64,000 nt of DNA from Deltaproteobacteria bacterium. GTDB taxonomy: Bacteria > Desulfobacterota > Binatia > HRBIN30 > CADEER01. The translations under genes and the position numbers were made by a program. The notes below the pieces were generated by a model. It did no database searches. It was not told where the DNA came from and saw only the letters and a program-made list of their open reading frames with translations. Shown in pieces: positions 40,056 through 50,622 of the stretch (position 1 is the first letter of the stretch; every line of letters starts with the position of its first letter). The DNA is taken from the NCBI GenBank assembly GCA_029262455.1, contig JAJCZJ010000014.1, positions 1 through 64,000 on the forward strand. Direction: 5' to 3'.

Positions 40056-42389
40056 ATGAAAAGACCAACGCACCTGATCCGTTCCGTCGCGTCTCGCATG
40101 CTCGGTGCGGCCTTCCCCCTGCTTCTCCTCGCTGCTCTGGCTCGGGCCGATGTACTGATCACCGAGGTGATCCCGAATGTGACCACCACGACCTCTCGGG
40201 GCGATGTCGTCGAACTCTACAACGCTGGGCCCGGGGCGGTGGACCTAACCGATTGGACTTTGACCGACCTCGACGCCGATCCGATCGCCGGCGTCCCGCA
40301 AGACGCGACCTTCGCGCCGGGCAGCCTAGCGATCGCCCTGCTGCAAGCGGGTGAGTTCGCCGTGATTGAATTCGTCGACGTAGCGGGAACGGCGTCATGG
40401 ATACCGACCAACTACGGGTTGCGAATCGTGGCGCCGCTCGAGTCGGGTAGCTTCCTGGGTTCGGAACGCGATGAGCTGATGCTGGTCGATTCGAGTGCGA
40501 CTCCAATCGACTTTGTCGCCTGGGCAGATACCGGCACAGGAGTGTCCACGGATTCCTACGAGGACATGTCGGCCGTGACCGGGGTGGTTTTCGATTATGA
40601 CCTGACACCTCTCGACGCGGCATGGGACGGAGCCGAAACGATCGTTTCGGACGCCGACTACTACGCCGCCGCGGTCGATTTTTCTGCGTTCGCGACAGTC
40701 TCGACCTGGGGCGGCGGTGCTATCCGACGACGCAGCACGGACGGCATTTTCGATGTCGCCACACCCGACGGGGCCGCGCAGTGGGAAGCTGTTCCTCGAT
40801 CCCAAGCCTCACTCGGCAACGCCAGCGACGACGTACCCTCGGGTATGGGACTGCAGCCGATTCGGATCACCGACGATCTCACGGTCTGGCTCGGTCAAAT
40901 CGAGACGACGACCTTTCCAGATCGGCGCATCGCGCGCTTCGCCGACCAGAACCCTGCCGACTTCGTGGCCGCTAGCGCACCCGAGATGACCGATTTCGAG
41001 GCCGTATTGGCACTGGCCATGAGCGACGACTGGGCAGAAGCTTTCGCGGCCGCCGATGCCATTGGCTACGAAGTCGTGGAGTTTCTCGACAGCGTCACTG
41101 GGGAAACCTTTCACATCCTTCGAGAACGCTTCGTCCCCGGCGAGATCGGTTTCACAGGCCGCGGTCTATTTGCGTTTTTCACGGGCAGTGGCGCCCGCGA
41201 CGAGTTCGTGATCGAGATCCCCCATCCGGTCTTCGACTCGGACACCCTCGAAGAGGGGGCACTGGCGCTACCCGACGTGCGGCCGAGGGTCTTGGCAATC
41301 GCCGGCACGCACCGCAACAATCACCTCGATGAATCGACCTGCGATGGCACCTTCGACGGCGGTGACAACTTCCGCGTCAGCGATGTTGCCCATCATCCCG
41401 ACAACTTCTTCCATCGTGCGCATCTCTGGCTTCATACCAATCTTCCAAACATGCGCACTGTCCAGTTCCACGGCTTCTGCTGTCCGGGCGGGGGCACCTA
41501 CGCCGCTCTGACGGACGACAGCGTCGTCAGCAACGGCTTCGACAACGTTCCCGGGGTGTCCGATTTCAGTCGCATTTGGGCCGACCGGATCGAGGCGCAA
41601 GCTTTCCTGGCCGACGGCGTCGATCTCTCGACGGTGGCGATCTTTGGCGAGGATACAGGTCTCCTCGGTGCTACCAACAACCTCCAAGGCCGCATCACAA
41701 ACGGAGTCGCAGCCGGCGCGGAGTGCAACACCCCCGCCGTCGGAGCGAGTGCCCAGTTTCATCACCTGGAGCAGGACCCCGAGGTACGAGAAGAACCACA
41801 ACACGTCTTGGACGCCCTGAAGGAAGCGCTCCTGATCAGCGACGACCTGGCGTCGCCGTGCGAGGCGGAACCGTCGGAAGGATGCCGCGTGCCAGGAAAA
41901 TCGATTGCGCTGATTCTTGATAAGGAAGGAGCCGACCGCGACCGCTTCGTTTGGAAGTGGCTCAAAGGGGAAGCGACGGATCTCGCTGACTTCGACGACG
42001 CGGTGAACGGCTCGGCGACGTATCGCGTCTGCCTTTACGATGCCTCGGTATCGCCGCAACCGCTGTTGGACGTCGGCGCGACGTCCGCGGCTACGTGCGA
42101 TGGGGATCCATGTTGGAAAGCTGCAGGCACCACGGGATACCGATTCAAGGATAAGTTGGGCGCCGATAGCGGGCTCAAACTGATGAAGCTCAAGAGCGGT
42201 TCGGCCGGGAGGGCGAAAATCCTCGCCAAAGCATCCGGATCGGTGCTTACTGTGCCGACACTACCGCTCGTCACGCCGGTGATCGTGCAGCTCCTCGTGG
42301 ACAACGGCCTCACGACAGAGTGCTGGGCGGCAACCTTCTCCAATCCTCCGAAGAACAACGATGCCGCAAAGTTCAAGGCCAAGCAGTAG
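40056..42389 (+). CDS. secreted lamin-tail-domain protein
   Basis: 777 residues. Signal peptide (LGAAFPLLLLAALARA), then a lamin-tail beta-sandwich (VLITEVIPNVTTTTSRGDVVELYNAGPGAVDLTDWTLTDLD) with its RGDVVELYN and PGSLAIALLQAGEFAV strands to about residue 250. A large unassigned region follows, and a C-terminal module (YRVCLYDAS...FKDKLGADSGLKLMKLKSG...WAATFSNPPKNNDAAKFKAK) resembling repeated C-terminal modules in secreted proteins of related bacteria. Probably extracellular, adhesive or structural. Confidence 0.7.
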   Translation: MKRPTHLIRSVASRMLGAAFPLLLLAALARADVLITEVIPNVTTTTSRGDVVELYNAGPGAVDLTDWTLTDLDADPIAGVPQDATFAPGSLAIALLQAGEFAVIEFVDVAGTASWIPTNYGLRIVAPLESGSFLGSERDELMLVDSSATPIDFVAWADTGTGVSTDSYEDMSAVTGVVFDYDLTPLDAAWDGAETIVSDADYYAAAVDFSAFATVSTWGGGAIRRRSTDGIFDVATPDGAAQWEAVPRSQASLGNASDDVPSGMGLQPIRITDDLTVWLGQIETTTFPDRRIARFADQNPADFVAASAPEMTDFEAVLALAMSDDWAEAFAAADAIGYEVVEFLDSVTGETFHILRERFVPGEIGFTGRGLFAFFTGSGARDEFVIEIPHPVFDSDTLEEGALALPDVRPRVLAIAGTHRNNHLDESTCDGTFDGGDNFRVSDVAHHPDNFFHRAHLWLHTNLPNMRTVQFHGFCCPGGGTYAALTDDSVVSNGFDNVPGVSDFSRIWADRIEAQAFLADGVDLSTVAIFGEDTGLLGATNNLQGRITNGVAAGAECNTPAVGASAQFHHLEQDPEVREEPQHVLDALKEALLISDDLASPCEAEPSEGCRVPGKSIALILDKEGADRDRFVWKWLKGEATDLADFDDAVNGSATYRVCLYDASVSPQPLLDVGATSAATCDGDPCWKAAGTTGYRFKDKLGADSGLKLMKLKSGSAGRAKILAKASGSVLTVPTLPLVTPVIVQLLVDNGLTTECWAATFSNPPKNNDAAKFKAKQ

Positions 42390-42392
42390 GAG

Positions 42393-42444
42393 GTCGGCGG
42401 CGCCAGCTTGCCCGCAGATGTCGGCGGCGCCAGCTTGCCCGCAG
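42393..42444. repeat. 25-bp tandem direct repeat
   Basis: The 25-base unit starting GTCGGCGGCGCCAGC occurs at 42393-42417 and 42420-42444, directly after the lamin-tail gene and before the convergent kinase-like gene. Confidence 0.8.
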
Positions 42445-42454
42445 GAACCAACGG

Positions 42455-43105
42455 TCAGCTTTGCGCGATCACCGCGATTGCCTCAACACTGCTCACAAGG
42501 TCCAAACGGTCCGTATTGAGCACTAGGTCATAGCGTGTCGGCGCCTCGTCCTTTACGCCGTGAAACTCCCGAAAATAGTTCGTGCGTTCAGCGTCCGACT
42601 CCTTCATTGCCGCTCGGGCCTGCTTCAGGTCCATGTCTCCGGCCGCCGCCAAACGCGCCGTGCGGGTTTCCTCCGACGCCGTCACTAGAACGCGCAGCAC
42701 GCCTTCGGCTTGCGCCAGCTCGATCGAGGCTGCGTGAGCCAAAATTACGACGCTGCCTTGTTCGGCCGTGTCGCGAACAACCTCGCGAATCAGCTCGCGA
42801 TACGTATCAGGAATACTCAGAATCTGCGGTGCAGCAAATGTGGCAGTGTCGAGTAGACCCGACGGATCCGGCGGGTAGAACCCCGGAGTCGCCAGAGCGT
42901 CGAGGATTCGATCAAGCAGGGGACGCCGACGCTCCGCCGACGCGACAACCGAGGGATCGACGTTGGCTCGTTCCGCGGCCTTAACGATAATCTCGTCATC
43001 TACGTAGCGATACTCGAGTCTCCTCGCGACCATGCGAGCGATTCGCTCACCGCCGGCGGCGACTGTCCGTGAGATACAAACGACACGCGTCTCGGGCTTT
43101 TTCAT
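42455..43105 (-). CDS. cytidylate kinase-like family protein
   Basis: 216 residues of the cytidylate-kinase-like NTPase family: VVCISRTVAAGGERIARMVARRLEYRYVDDEIIVKAAERANV, and a lid-like segment DMDLKQARAAMKESDAERTNYFREF with DLVLNTDRL at the end. The nucleotide loop reads AAGGERI where relatives usually have GSGGEEI, so catalysis is uncertain. Convergent with the lamin-tail gene. Confidence 0.7.
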   Translation of the reverse strand: MKKPETRVVCISRTVAAGGERIARMVARRLEYRYVDDEIIVKAAERANVDPSVVASAERRRPLLDRILDALATPGFYPPDPSGLLDTATFAAPQILSIPDTYRELIREVVRDTAEQGSVVILAHAASIELAQAEGVLRVLVTASEETRTARLAAAGDMDLKQARAAMKESDAERTNYFREFHGVKDEAPTRYDLVLNTDRLDLVSSVEAIAVIAQS

Positions 43106-43366
43106 GATCCTCCCAGACCTTCGATGATCCTCCGCAGTCTACCACATTCTCGAAGAAGCGCTGTTCGCTCAGATGATCCTGCGCGCCGACCGCGCCATCA
43201 GCGCCGCCAATATCGGGGCGTCCGGCGAGGCAACCGAGGAGCGTCTGCCGGAGTCCCGCGTCGCCTATTGCGGATGACCAGATCGTTGCCGAGTGAAAAA
43301 CGCGAACTCACACGCCTTGCTCAAATCGCGCCAGTTTGTGAATAGGTCGGGGAGAGGAAGAGCCAA

Positions 43367-44368
43367 ATGCCGAAATTGACCCCCGCCGACGAGTTCTTCT
43401 ACCACCAGATTCCCGAACCATTGCCCAATGTCGTCACGCACCATCCCTTCTGGCGTGAGAGCCTCTTCTTCATCATGCATCCGCGCGAGACGCTCGGCGA
43501 CACGATCGTGTTGACGATGGCGCAATTTCCCCACGCCGAAATCATGGACGCAATGCAACTCGGCGTGATTGGTAGGAAGGCCATCTACCTGAAGCACAAA
43601 CGGGCCTTCGATGGCGACCCGCACACCTTGACGGTCGAACCCACCAGCATCGAGATCGTCGAGCCCTACAAGGAAGTAAAATTGTGGGCGGACGGTACGA
43701 AATCTGCCGTCGGCATGGACATCACCTTTACGGCACGGACTCGCGAGCGCGGGCTTCGAAGGGGCACCATGAAACATGGGCACGAGACGATCTGGGATCA
43801 GAGCCATATGGTTCAATCCGGTGTGTTCAACGGCTCCTACACCTTCAAAGGAACGACATACGAAGTCCGGGACTGGTGGGGACAGCGCGATCATTCCTGG
43901 GGCATCCGCGATCACGCGAGGTGCCCGCTATGGATATGGCTGGCCATCCAGCTGCCCGATGCAATGTTGGCAGTATGGCACTGGGAGTATCCCAACGGCG
44001 CCCGCGTCTACACCGATGGCGGCTACGCGCCAACCGACATGAGCGAGCCAATTCCTGTCACAGACTTCACACACGATCTCGATTGGCTGGATAAGGACCG
44101 AAAGGTAACGAGCTACGGCCTCGAGGGGGAGCATGTCCGCGGACTGTCCGGCCGAGTTTCGTTCACATTGGGCGATGGGCGCACGATTGGAATCGAAGCC
44201 TCAGGAAAGTGGGCGTTCCGTTACGGTCCCATGGGCGGAGGACTCTCGCGCATGAAGGTAGAGACCGACGATGGACGCGAAGGCACGGCCATTTACGAGA
44301 TTACCGGCGCGCACCATCACCACTATTTCCCCGACGCGCGTGCCGACAACATTCCATCAGGTTTGTAG
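43367..44368 (+). CDS. AttH/CrtC-like protein, third copy
   Basis: 333 residues, distant relative of the two operon proteins at 3142 and 7671: FKGTTYEVRDWWGQRDHSWGIRDHARCPLWIWLAIQLPDAMLAVWHWEYPNG carries the shared RDHSW motif, and it ends with HHHHYFPDA. Probably the same lipocalin-like double barrel; role unknown. Behind GGGGAGAGGAAG. It is flanked by scraps of neighbouring genes (43230-43290 and 44420-44439). Confidence 0.65.
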   Translation: MPKLTPADEFFYHQIPEPLPNVVTHHPFWRESLFFIMHPRETLGDTIVLTMAQFPHAEIMDAMQLGVIGRKAIYLKHKRAFDGDPHTLTVEPTSIEIVEPYKEVKLWADGTKSAVGMDITFTARTRERGLRRGTMKHGHETIWDQSHMVQSGVFNGSYTFKGTTYEVRDWWGQRDHSWGIRDHARCPLWIWLAIQLPDAMLAVWHWEYPNGARVYTDGGYAPTDMSEPIPVTDFTHDLDWLDKDRKVTSYGLEGEHVRGLSGRVSFTLGDGRTIGIEASGKWAFRYGPMGGGLSRMKVETDDGREGTAIYEITGAHHHHYFPDARADNIPSGL

Positions 44369-44576
44369 GACTTCGAGCTTATCACCAGATCGAACGCATG
44401 AACTGTTGACCAGCACCCCAGTTCAAGGCCAAGCAGTAGCTTTTGTTGAGGATTTCGCAACGCGGGGATACCGTCCAAAGACCGTTTGGAGCCCGCATTC
44501 TGTTTTTCAACGGGCGAGGTAGGCGCCGGATTGCCGTGCGCAGCAACCGAGGGGCGACCGACTTGTCCCGCGTCAC

Positions 44577-47500
44577 CTATTGCGGATGACCATACCATTG
44601 CCTTCTCCGCAGAGCGGCGAAGGCAATGGTTACTAGAATGGCGCCGACGAGGGTCAGGGTGCGCCACGATGCGGTGGGTGCGCCCGAGACGATGAAGACC
44701 GCCGGTCCGCCGGGATCGACGATCATGGCGTCGGCCGCACTCGTTCCGTCGCCGAGCGCACCGTTGCTGAGAGAAAAGCTGACCGTGTTCGCCGTAAAGG
44801 TAACGGACGAGGGCGGCGTGGCCGGTAGATTGTAGAACAGCGGAGCAGCAAAGTTTGGTGGTGTCGGCCCGAACTTCCTGTACACGGATCCCGCCGCGAA
44901 GTCCGGGCTGCCGTGGTAGGTGATGGTGATGTCGGCGCTTTCGCAGGGGAGGGTGAAGCCTATCAGGCCGAGAGGATAGACGTAGTTCGGGTCTTCGGAG
45001 AACGTCGCCTCGGCCGCGACGCTGACGTTTTGCAGGAAGGAGCAGCCGCCGCCGACAACGGCGGTAATCGAGTTGCCGCCCAGGCCAGGCAGTGTCGCAA
45101 CATCGGATTGCTGAGAGTCGAGAGTCGAGTCGTTGTTTGCATCGCCGCCGTTGGGACCGCTGTCTTCCACCTGATCGGGCACTCCGTCGTTGTCACCGTC
45201 AGGTAACGGGGTGTTGGTCCGAGTCGCTGTCGGAGTGCTGCTTGGAGTCTCGGTTGGAGTGCCTGTCGGCGTCACGGTCGGGGTAGAACTATGGGTGCCA
45301 GTCGGTGTGCTGGTCGGAGTCGTGGTCGGGGTCTCGGTGGGTGTGTTAGTCGGGGTCTCGGTAGCGGTGGAAGTAGGTACATCGGTCGGTGTGCTCGTCG
45401 GTGTGCTCGTTGGGGTCGAGGTCGGAGTGCTCGTCGGTGTCAAGGTCGGTGTCGAGGTCGGCGTAATGGTCGGTGTACCTGTCGGCGGGCCTTCTTCGAG
45501 AGCCTGTGCGTAGACCCCATCCCCCGATCCATCCTGCCCGTCACTCTCCCAAACCACGAGAAATGTATCCTTCGCGACCGAAGCGCATATGTCGGGCGAG
45601 TTTTGGCTGGAGGTCGTGTAGGTGTTGACCAGGAACTCGCTGCCGATCGCGCTGCCGTCGCTTGCCAACCGGCGACGGAAGACGCCTCGACCGTCGCCAT
45701 CGCGGCCCGACGGGTGCTCCCAGACTACTTCAAACTCGCCACCGGCGGCGTAGGCGACGGAGACATTGCGCGCGTCGCCCGAGGTATAGGAGTTGATTTG
45801 GAACTCGGTGCCGACCGGGTCGCCTGCGCTGTCGAACAGTTGCCCGAAGACACCGTCGCCGTCGCCGTCGTTCGCGCCGTACCAGACGACAACGAAGTCT
45901 CGATCCGTATCCATCGCGATGGCCGGACCCCGCTGGTCATCTGCCGTATAAGTATTGACCTGGAACTGCGTGCCGAGCGCTACCCCGGCGCTGTTATAAC
46001 GGCGCCCGAAGATTCCATTTCCGTCGACGTCGTCACCTTCCCAGACGACGGCAAAGTCGCCGCTGCCGGAGCCGGCGATTTTCGACGAATAGGCGTAGTC
46101 CTCCGTGTTGACGAGAAATTCGCTGCCGACAGGCGCTCCTGAGCTGGAGAAGCGTTGACCCACGACATCGGCGTCCGAGTATTGGTAATAGCTCGTCCAG
46201 GTGACGACGAAGTCCCCATTCGAATGAACCTTTACGGCAGGTTCGTATTGGTAGGACTCGGTGAAGGTATTGACTTGAAACTCGCCGCCGATGACATTTC
46301 CGTTACTGTCGAATCTCCGGCCACGGATGTCGTCGTCATTGTTGTTGGACGGATCATCGCGTGAGAAGACAACGATGAATTCTCCGGTCGCCGTACCGTC
46401 GACGTTTGGATCTGAGGCGGCTGGTTCGCAGGCTCCGGCAACGACCTCAAAATCGCTGCCGACCGGGCTGCCGGATGAATCGAAGTTTCGCGTAAAGACA
46501 GTCAGCGAAGGCAGTTTGTTGCCGTTGCTGGGCTCCGCTTGCCAGGTCATGGCCAAGTCGCCGGAGCTGGTCGAGGCGACGTCGGGATTGAATTGTCGGT
46601 CTGGCGATGTCGAGGACACTTGGAATTCCGAGCCGATCGGGCTGCCAGCGCTGCTGACGCGCCGCGCCGTGATCCCGCTGCTCGAGTCAAGCCACGCAAC
46701 GGTGAACGAGTCGTCGCTGGCGGACACGTTGGGCGCCAACTGGTCATCGGCGGTGTAGGTATTGACGCGAAATTCGCTTGCGATCGTGGCGCCGGCACTG
46801 TCGAACGCCCGGCCCATCACGTCGCGGTCTGCACCGACGAACTCCGCCCAGGTGATCAAGAAATTGCCGTTGGCGACGATGTCGACGTTCGCATTTCGGA
46901 GCGCGTCTCCGCCCCCGGCGGCGACATCGAACTCCGTGCCGATGGGAGCGCCGCTCGAGTCGAAGAGCCTGGAAAAAATGTCACGATTACTTTGAAGCCC
47001 CCCGGTCCAGGTAACGACGAAACCGGTCCCGTTGGAACCGACACGCGGATAACTGTCCGAGCGACCCGTGTATGAGTTGACCACGAACTCACTGCCGAGG
47101 GGAGCCCCGGCACTATCGTACCTTTGGGCAGCGATGTTTTGGCCACTTGTCCACACGACGAGGAAGTCGTCGTTGTCGACAAAAGCGACATCGGCGTTGT
47201 ACTGCAGCCCTGCTGTGAATGAATTGACTTGGAACTCCGAGGCCAGAGGGCTGCCTGAGCTGTCGAAGCGTTGGCCGAAAACTCCGTCGGAGCTGCCGTC
47301 CTGATCTCGACTTTGCCACACCACGACAAAGCCGTCGTCTCGACAGTCGAGGCGCGGCATCGCCTGTCGTTCGACCGTGTAGGAGTTGATTTGAAACTCG
47401 GTGCCGAGCGCGGTTCCCGCGCTATCAAATCGTTGCCCGAAGACTCCTTGCTCTGAGCCGTCCAAGCCGTCTTCCGCGGACCAAACGACGACTGTGTTGC

Positions 47501-47831
47501 CGCTAGAGTCTCGACAGAGGTTGGGAGTGACGCGGTCCGTAAAGCAGGTCCCGGGAGGCACTTCGAACTCCGAGCCAATCAGCGCCCCATCGTCATCGAC
47601 ACGCTGCAGCAGCACGCTTTCCCCTGCGCTGTGTTGATTGGCAATCGATTCCCCCAGGTAGACGACGACGTTCGCGGCGTTGCTGCAAAAGACATCGGGC
47701 GATTCTTGGTCGGCAGCGGTGGCCGTGTTGACCAGGAACTCAGCCCCCAAGGGGACGGACTGTCCCGAGCCGACCACTGTGCTGACCAGAAGGGCAATCG
47801 CCGCCGTCAGTATTTGTGCTTGGATCTTCAC
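44577..47831 (-). CDS. large secreted repeat protein with Pro/Thr linker and sorting tail
   Basis: 1084 residues. Signal peptide ([21 protein letters not shown]). About 14 repeats of ~48 residues with the pattern QRFDSAG.PLGSEFQVN.YT...Q..P.V......FVVVW.S...DG, likely beta-propeller or beta-helix blades. A Pro/Thr linker ([16 protein letters not shown]-like, about 800-860), a domain with [22 protein letters not shown], and a C-terminal membrane/Arg tail ([19 protein letters not shown]) of the IPTL/PEP-CTERM sorting type. Probably displayed or released at the outer surface. Confidence 0.75.
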   Translation of the reverse strand: MKIQAQILTAAIALLVSTVVGSGQSVPLGAEFLVNTATAADQESPDVFCSNAANVVVYLGESIANQHSAGESVLLQRVDDDGALIGSEFEVPPGTCFTDRVTPNLCRDSSGNTVVVWSAEDGLDGSEQGVFGQRFDSAGTALGTEFQINSYTVERQAMPRLDCRDDGFVVVWQSRDQDGSSDGVFGQRFDSSGSPLASEFQVNSFTAGLQYNADVAFVDNDDFLVVWTSGQNIAAQRYDSAGAPLGSEFVVNSYTGRSDSYPRVGSNGTGFVVTWTGGLQSNRDIFSRLFDSSGAPIGTEFDVAAGGGDALRNANVDIVANGNFLITWAEFVGADRDVMGRAFDSAGATIASEFRVNTYTADDQLAPNVSASDDSFTVAWLDSSSGITARRVSSAGSPIGSEFQVSSTSPDRQFNPDVASTSSGDLAMTWQAEPSNGNKLPSLTVFTRNFDSSGSPVGSDFEVVAGACEPAASDPNVDGTATGEFIVVFSRDDPSNNNDDDIRGRRFDSNGNVIGGEFQVNTFTESYQYEPAVKVHSNGDFVVTWTSYYQYSDADVVGQRFSSSGAPVGSEFLVNTEDYAYSSKIAGSGSGDFAVVWEGDDVDGNGIFGRRYNSAGVALGTQFQVNTYTADDQRGPAIAMDTDRDFVVVWYGANDGDGDGVFGQLFDSAGDPVGTEFQINSYTSGDARNVSVAYAAGGEFEVVWEHPSGRDGDGRGVFRRRLASDGSAIGSEFLVNTYTTSSQNSPDICASVAKDTFLVVWESDGQDGSGDGVYAQALEEGPPTGTPTITPTSTPTLTPTSTPTSTPTSTPTSTPTDVPTSTATETPTNTPTETPTTTPTSTPTGTHSSTPTVTPTGTPTETPSSTPTATRTNTPLPDGDNDGVPDQVEDSGPNGGDANNDSTLDSQQSDVATLPGLGGNSITAVVGGGCSFLQNVSVAAEATFSEDPNYVYPLGLIGFTLPCESADITITYHGSPDFAAGSVYRKFGPTPPNFAAPLFYNLPATPPSSVTFTANTVSFSLSNGALGDGTSAADAMIVDPGGPAVFIVSGAPTASWRTLTLVGAILVTIAFAALRRRQWYGHPQ
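45190..45485. repeat. low-complexity repeat encoding the Pro/Thr linker
   Basis: Direct, imperfect reiterations of GTCGGTGTGCTCGTCG-like units inside the secreted repeat gene. Such tracts are prone to length change by slippage. Confidence 0.7.
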
Positions 47832-48202
47832 AGAATCTCCTCGATGCGAAGGGCCCGCCTTGGTCGAGAGTTCTGCGCGAAGACCCCCAACTCCTGTAGG
47901 CTCTGGAGTTGGACGAATAGCAGGGCGTAGGCCAATCGATCAATCCAATTTAGTGCACATTTGCTGCACGATCGCGGGTCCTTCGATGCGCGCGTGACTC
48001 GACCGCGAAAACGAAGTTCGGTGAATGTAGAATTTTCCCAGCTGGGCAGATCCTACCTTGCGCCGCCATCGGGTAGACACTGCCGAGTCAGCACCGACAC
48101 GCGGGTCGCCGTTGGCACGCCGGATGCTCCGTCTCATGGTCAAAGCTAATCAAACACTGGTCTAGGAGTGCTTGCACTTGCCTGGACCGATAGGAGGCAC
48201 AA

Positions 48203-48370
48203 ATGTCAGATGGAACCGTCGATAAGGCCAAAGGGCGCATCAAGGAAGCAACCGGGGCGCTCACCGGTGACGAAAAGCTCAAGAACGAAGGCAAGCTCGA
48301 CCAGGCGGCCGGAACGGTGAAGGACGCGGCCGAGTCCGTCATCGACAAGATCAAGAAAGCCATCGACTAA
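48203..48370 (+). CDS. CsbD-family stress protein
   Basis: 55 residues, too short for most gene callers: MSDGTVDKAKGRIKEATGAL, then GDEKLKNEGKLDQAAGTVKDAAESV. This is the CsbD signature (K.KG.IKE..G.LTGD..L..EGK.DQ..G). CsbD proteins are small soluble general-stress proteins of unclear mechanism. GGAGG sits 7 bases before the ATG. The flanking 47832-48202 and 48371-48711 hold no other gene. Confidence 0.85.
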   Translation: MSDGTVDKAKGRIKEATGALTGDEKLKNEGKLDQAAGTVKDAAESVIDKIKKAID

Positions 48371-48711
48371 TCGCTCATTGTTCAAATGGCAGACGCGGTC
48401 GAACAAGTTAGGAAAGCCGCGGCTTTGGTCTAGGATGCTAGCCATGCCGCGTGGGGACCTGCTCGCCGGCCGCGCCTGCATTTTTTCGACCTACCGACCA
48501 TCCGGCCGACGAACCGTGAAATCGTCGAGAACCCAGTCAACTGTCGAGCTCTACGGTCCCCTAAACAGTCCGTTAAGCACCGGCGCGCAAGTAATCCACC
48601 GACGCCGCTCGCAGGACTGAAAGCGCTGACAGTTGGACACGAATCCAACGTACAGGGGATTGTGCGCTCTGCGCGCTGTGGTGACATCCGGCGACACGAT
48701 CAGGAGTAGCG

Positions 48712-50460
48712 ATGAATCTGCGAGAAACTTCACTACGCACAGCCGTCTGCCTGTTGGCCGCCTTGAACGCGGTGGGTTGTTCCAGTGGGGACGGCGGAAC
48801 ACTCCCTGACCTCACCGGTCCGCCGCCGCCGCTCGAGGACAGCCGCTCGTTTCGCGCCATCGCCGGCGTCTCGATGGGTGGCTATGGAGCGATGAACCTG
48901 GGGACCAAGCACCGCCGGATTTTCGCAACGATCGCTTCGCTGGGTGGCCCGGTCGACATGGTTCAACTCCTGCGCGACAGCGTCGAGGATAACCTCGAAG
49001 TCAAATCCCAGACCACGCTACCGCGCGAAGTCGGCGACGATTTCACATTCGACCACCTCCCGCCCTATCCGGACCGTGACACGCGCATCACCATGTTCCA
49101 GGACTTGGTGCTGGCGTTCGGCAATCCGTTCTTGCACCACCCCGATCAGAATCGGTCGTATCTGGCGGCCGACTCCGAACCAGCGATGCTCGGCATCGAC
49201 GACCAATTTGGCGCGTTCGAGGTTCCGGAAGACCCACGCGGTTTTCTCGACGGTGGCGATATCAATGAAAACGGCCTGCGCGAAGCCAATGAAATGCCGA
49301 CCCTTCCAACGGATGTAGGGCTGTTGGCGATTGGTTCACTGCCTACCGTGGTGAGCGGCGCCGAACCGGTGACCGCCGGCGGAAGGCAGCTGGCAGATCT
49401 CGACGGCGACGGCATCTTCGATACGGGAGAGGGGGTCGTCATCAACCTGGCCGAACCATTCAACGACGCAAACGGCAACGCGATCTTTGAACCCGAGCTC
49501 GGGGAGACATTCGACGACCTGGGACTCGACGGCGTCGCTGACAGCAACGACTTCGGTGAAGGCAACGGCAACTTTGACTACGACCCGGATCGCGCCAATT
49601 GGATCGCAGAAGACCCAACGACCCGAGTTCTCGACCTGCCGGCCGCCGAGCTGGCGGACGTTCGCATTTACATGGATGTCGGAACGCGGGACGAGTTCGA
49701 ATTCGCCACACACTACGAGAATTTCGTCAGCGTGCTTGCCGACAAAGGATTCGCGGTCGCCACGCAAGACGGCTTCTCCAGTAATTGCGCCAACCTGGAC
49801 GAACCCGACGCCGAGCGTCTGTTTGTACGTTACGACGCTGGTCACGTCGGCGTCGATAGCGTCGACCCGGACGATCTTTTCAACGGCAATGTGTGCGGAG
49901 AAGACACCGTCTGGCAACGTATCGTTAGCATGTTCGGATTCTTGAACGAGAGTTTCCCCGACGGCTTCTTCGGTCCCGGCGGCGACCTCGGGTTTTTTGA
50001 CATCGACTTCGATGACTTCGGCATCGACTTCCAATTGCCCGATCCCGACGTCACCGGCGACACCACGCTAGTAGACATCGAGACGCCGGCGCTCGCGCTC
50101 GAAGGTAACGCACAGACGAGACAAGCCTTGGTTTACCGCCCGCCTGCCTTCTTCCGGACCAACCGCAGCTTTCCAGTGGTGTATTTTCTCGGCGGCTATG
50201 GACAAGAGCCCAAAGATTTTGAACGCATCGATATCTTGCTGGACGCGTTGATTCTCACCGGGCAGCTGCAGAACATGTACTTCGTCGCGCTGCCAGGATC
50301 AGGTGGACGAAGGGGTTCGTTTTACGTCAACCATCGCGTATCGGAGTCGCAGGCACCCGACCTCGAAGACCCCACATCCGGTCGTTACGAAGATTCCATC
50401 CTCGAAGACCTGATCCCCGCGATTGAGAACGGCATCCTGGCTCGCCGCGTGCGGAGCTGA
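48712..50460 (+). CDS. lipoprotein esterase, apparently circularly permuted
   Basis: 582 residues. Lipoprotein signal with lipobox Cys23. RSFRAIAGVSMGGYGAM (nucleophile Ser54) comes at once, followed by HRRIFATIASLGGPVD, Ca-binding-like DLDGDGIFDTGEG and NDANGNAIFEPELGE loops, MDVGTRDEF (acid near 322-327) and YDAGHVGVD (His378). Only then, at 455-582, comes the half that normally starts an esterase-D-type hydrolase: VYRPPAFFRTNRSFPVVYFLGGYGQ...ILEDLIPAIENG. All triad residues are present but the order is rotated. Probably an outer-envelope esterase; substrate unknown. Confidence 0.7.
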   Translation: MNLRETSLRTAVCLLAALNAVGCSSGDGGTLPDLTGPPPPLEDSRSFRAIAGVSMGGYGAMNLGTKHRRIFATIASLGGPVDMVQLLRDSVEDNLEVKSQTTLPREVGDDFTFDHLPPYPDRDTRITMFQDLVLAFGNPFLHHPDQNRSYLAADSEPAMLGIDDQFGAFEVPEDPRGFLDGGDINENGLREANEMPTLPTDVGLLAIGSLPTVVSGAEPVTAGGRQLADLDGDGIFDTGEGVVINLAEPFNDANGNAIFEPELGETFDDLGLDGVADSNDFGEGNGNFDYDPDRANWIAEDPTTRVLDLPAAELADVRIYMDVGTRDEFEFATHYENFVSVLADKGFAVATQDGFSSNCANLDEPDAERLFVRYDAGHVGVDSVDPDDLFNGNVCGEDTVWQRIVSMFGFLNESFPDGFFGPGGDLGFFDIDFDDFGIDFQLPDPDVTGDTTLVDIETPALALEGNAQTRQALVYRPPAFFRTNRSFPVVYFLGGYGQEPKDFERIDILLDALILTGQLQNMYFVALPGSGGRRGSFYVNHRVSESQAPDLEDPTSGRYEDSILEDLIPAIENGILARRVRS

Positions 50461-50468
50461 CTTCTGCC

Positions 50469-50510
50469 GGCCGGCCGGGGTGTGCAAGCAGCCGCACGCC
50501 CCGGCCGGCC
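50469..50510. terminator. strong stem-loop between convergent genes
   Basis: GGCCGGCCGGGGTGTG pairs with CGCACGCCCCGGCCGGCC around an 8-base loop. It lies between the stop of the esterase gene and the convergent DUF1624 gene. There is no clear T-run, so it may act as a bidirectional pause or mRNA-end structure. Confidence 0.5.
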
Positions 50511-50622
50511 ACGGCGGACTCTCTGCCGAATTCTCAACCGCGGGTGAACGCTGATAAGTGCGGATTGCTTCGCTCGTTTCGAGGGCTGAGAAAAGCCGTG
50601 GGCGAGCTTCAAAGCTTCCTCT

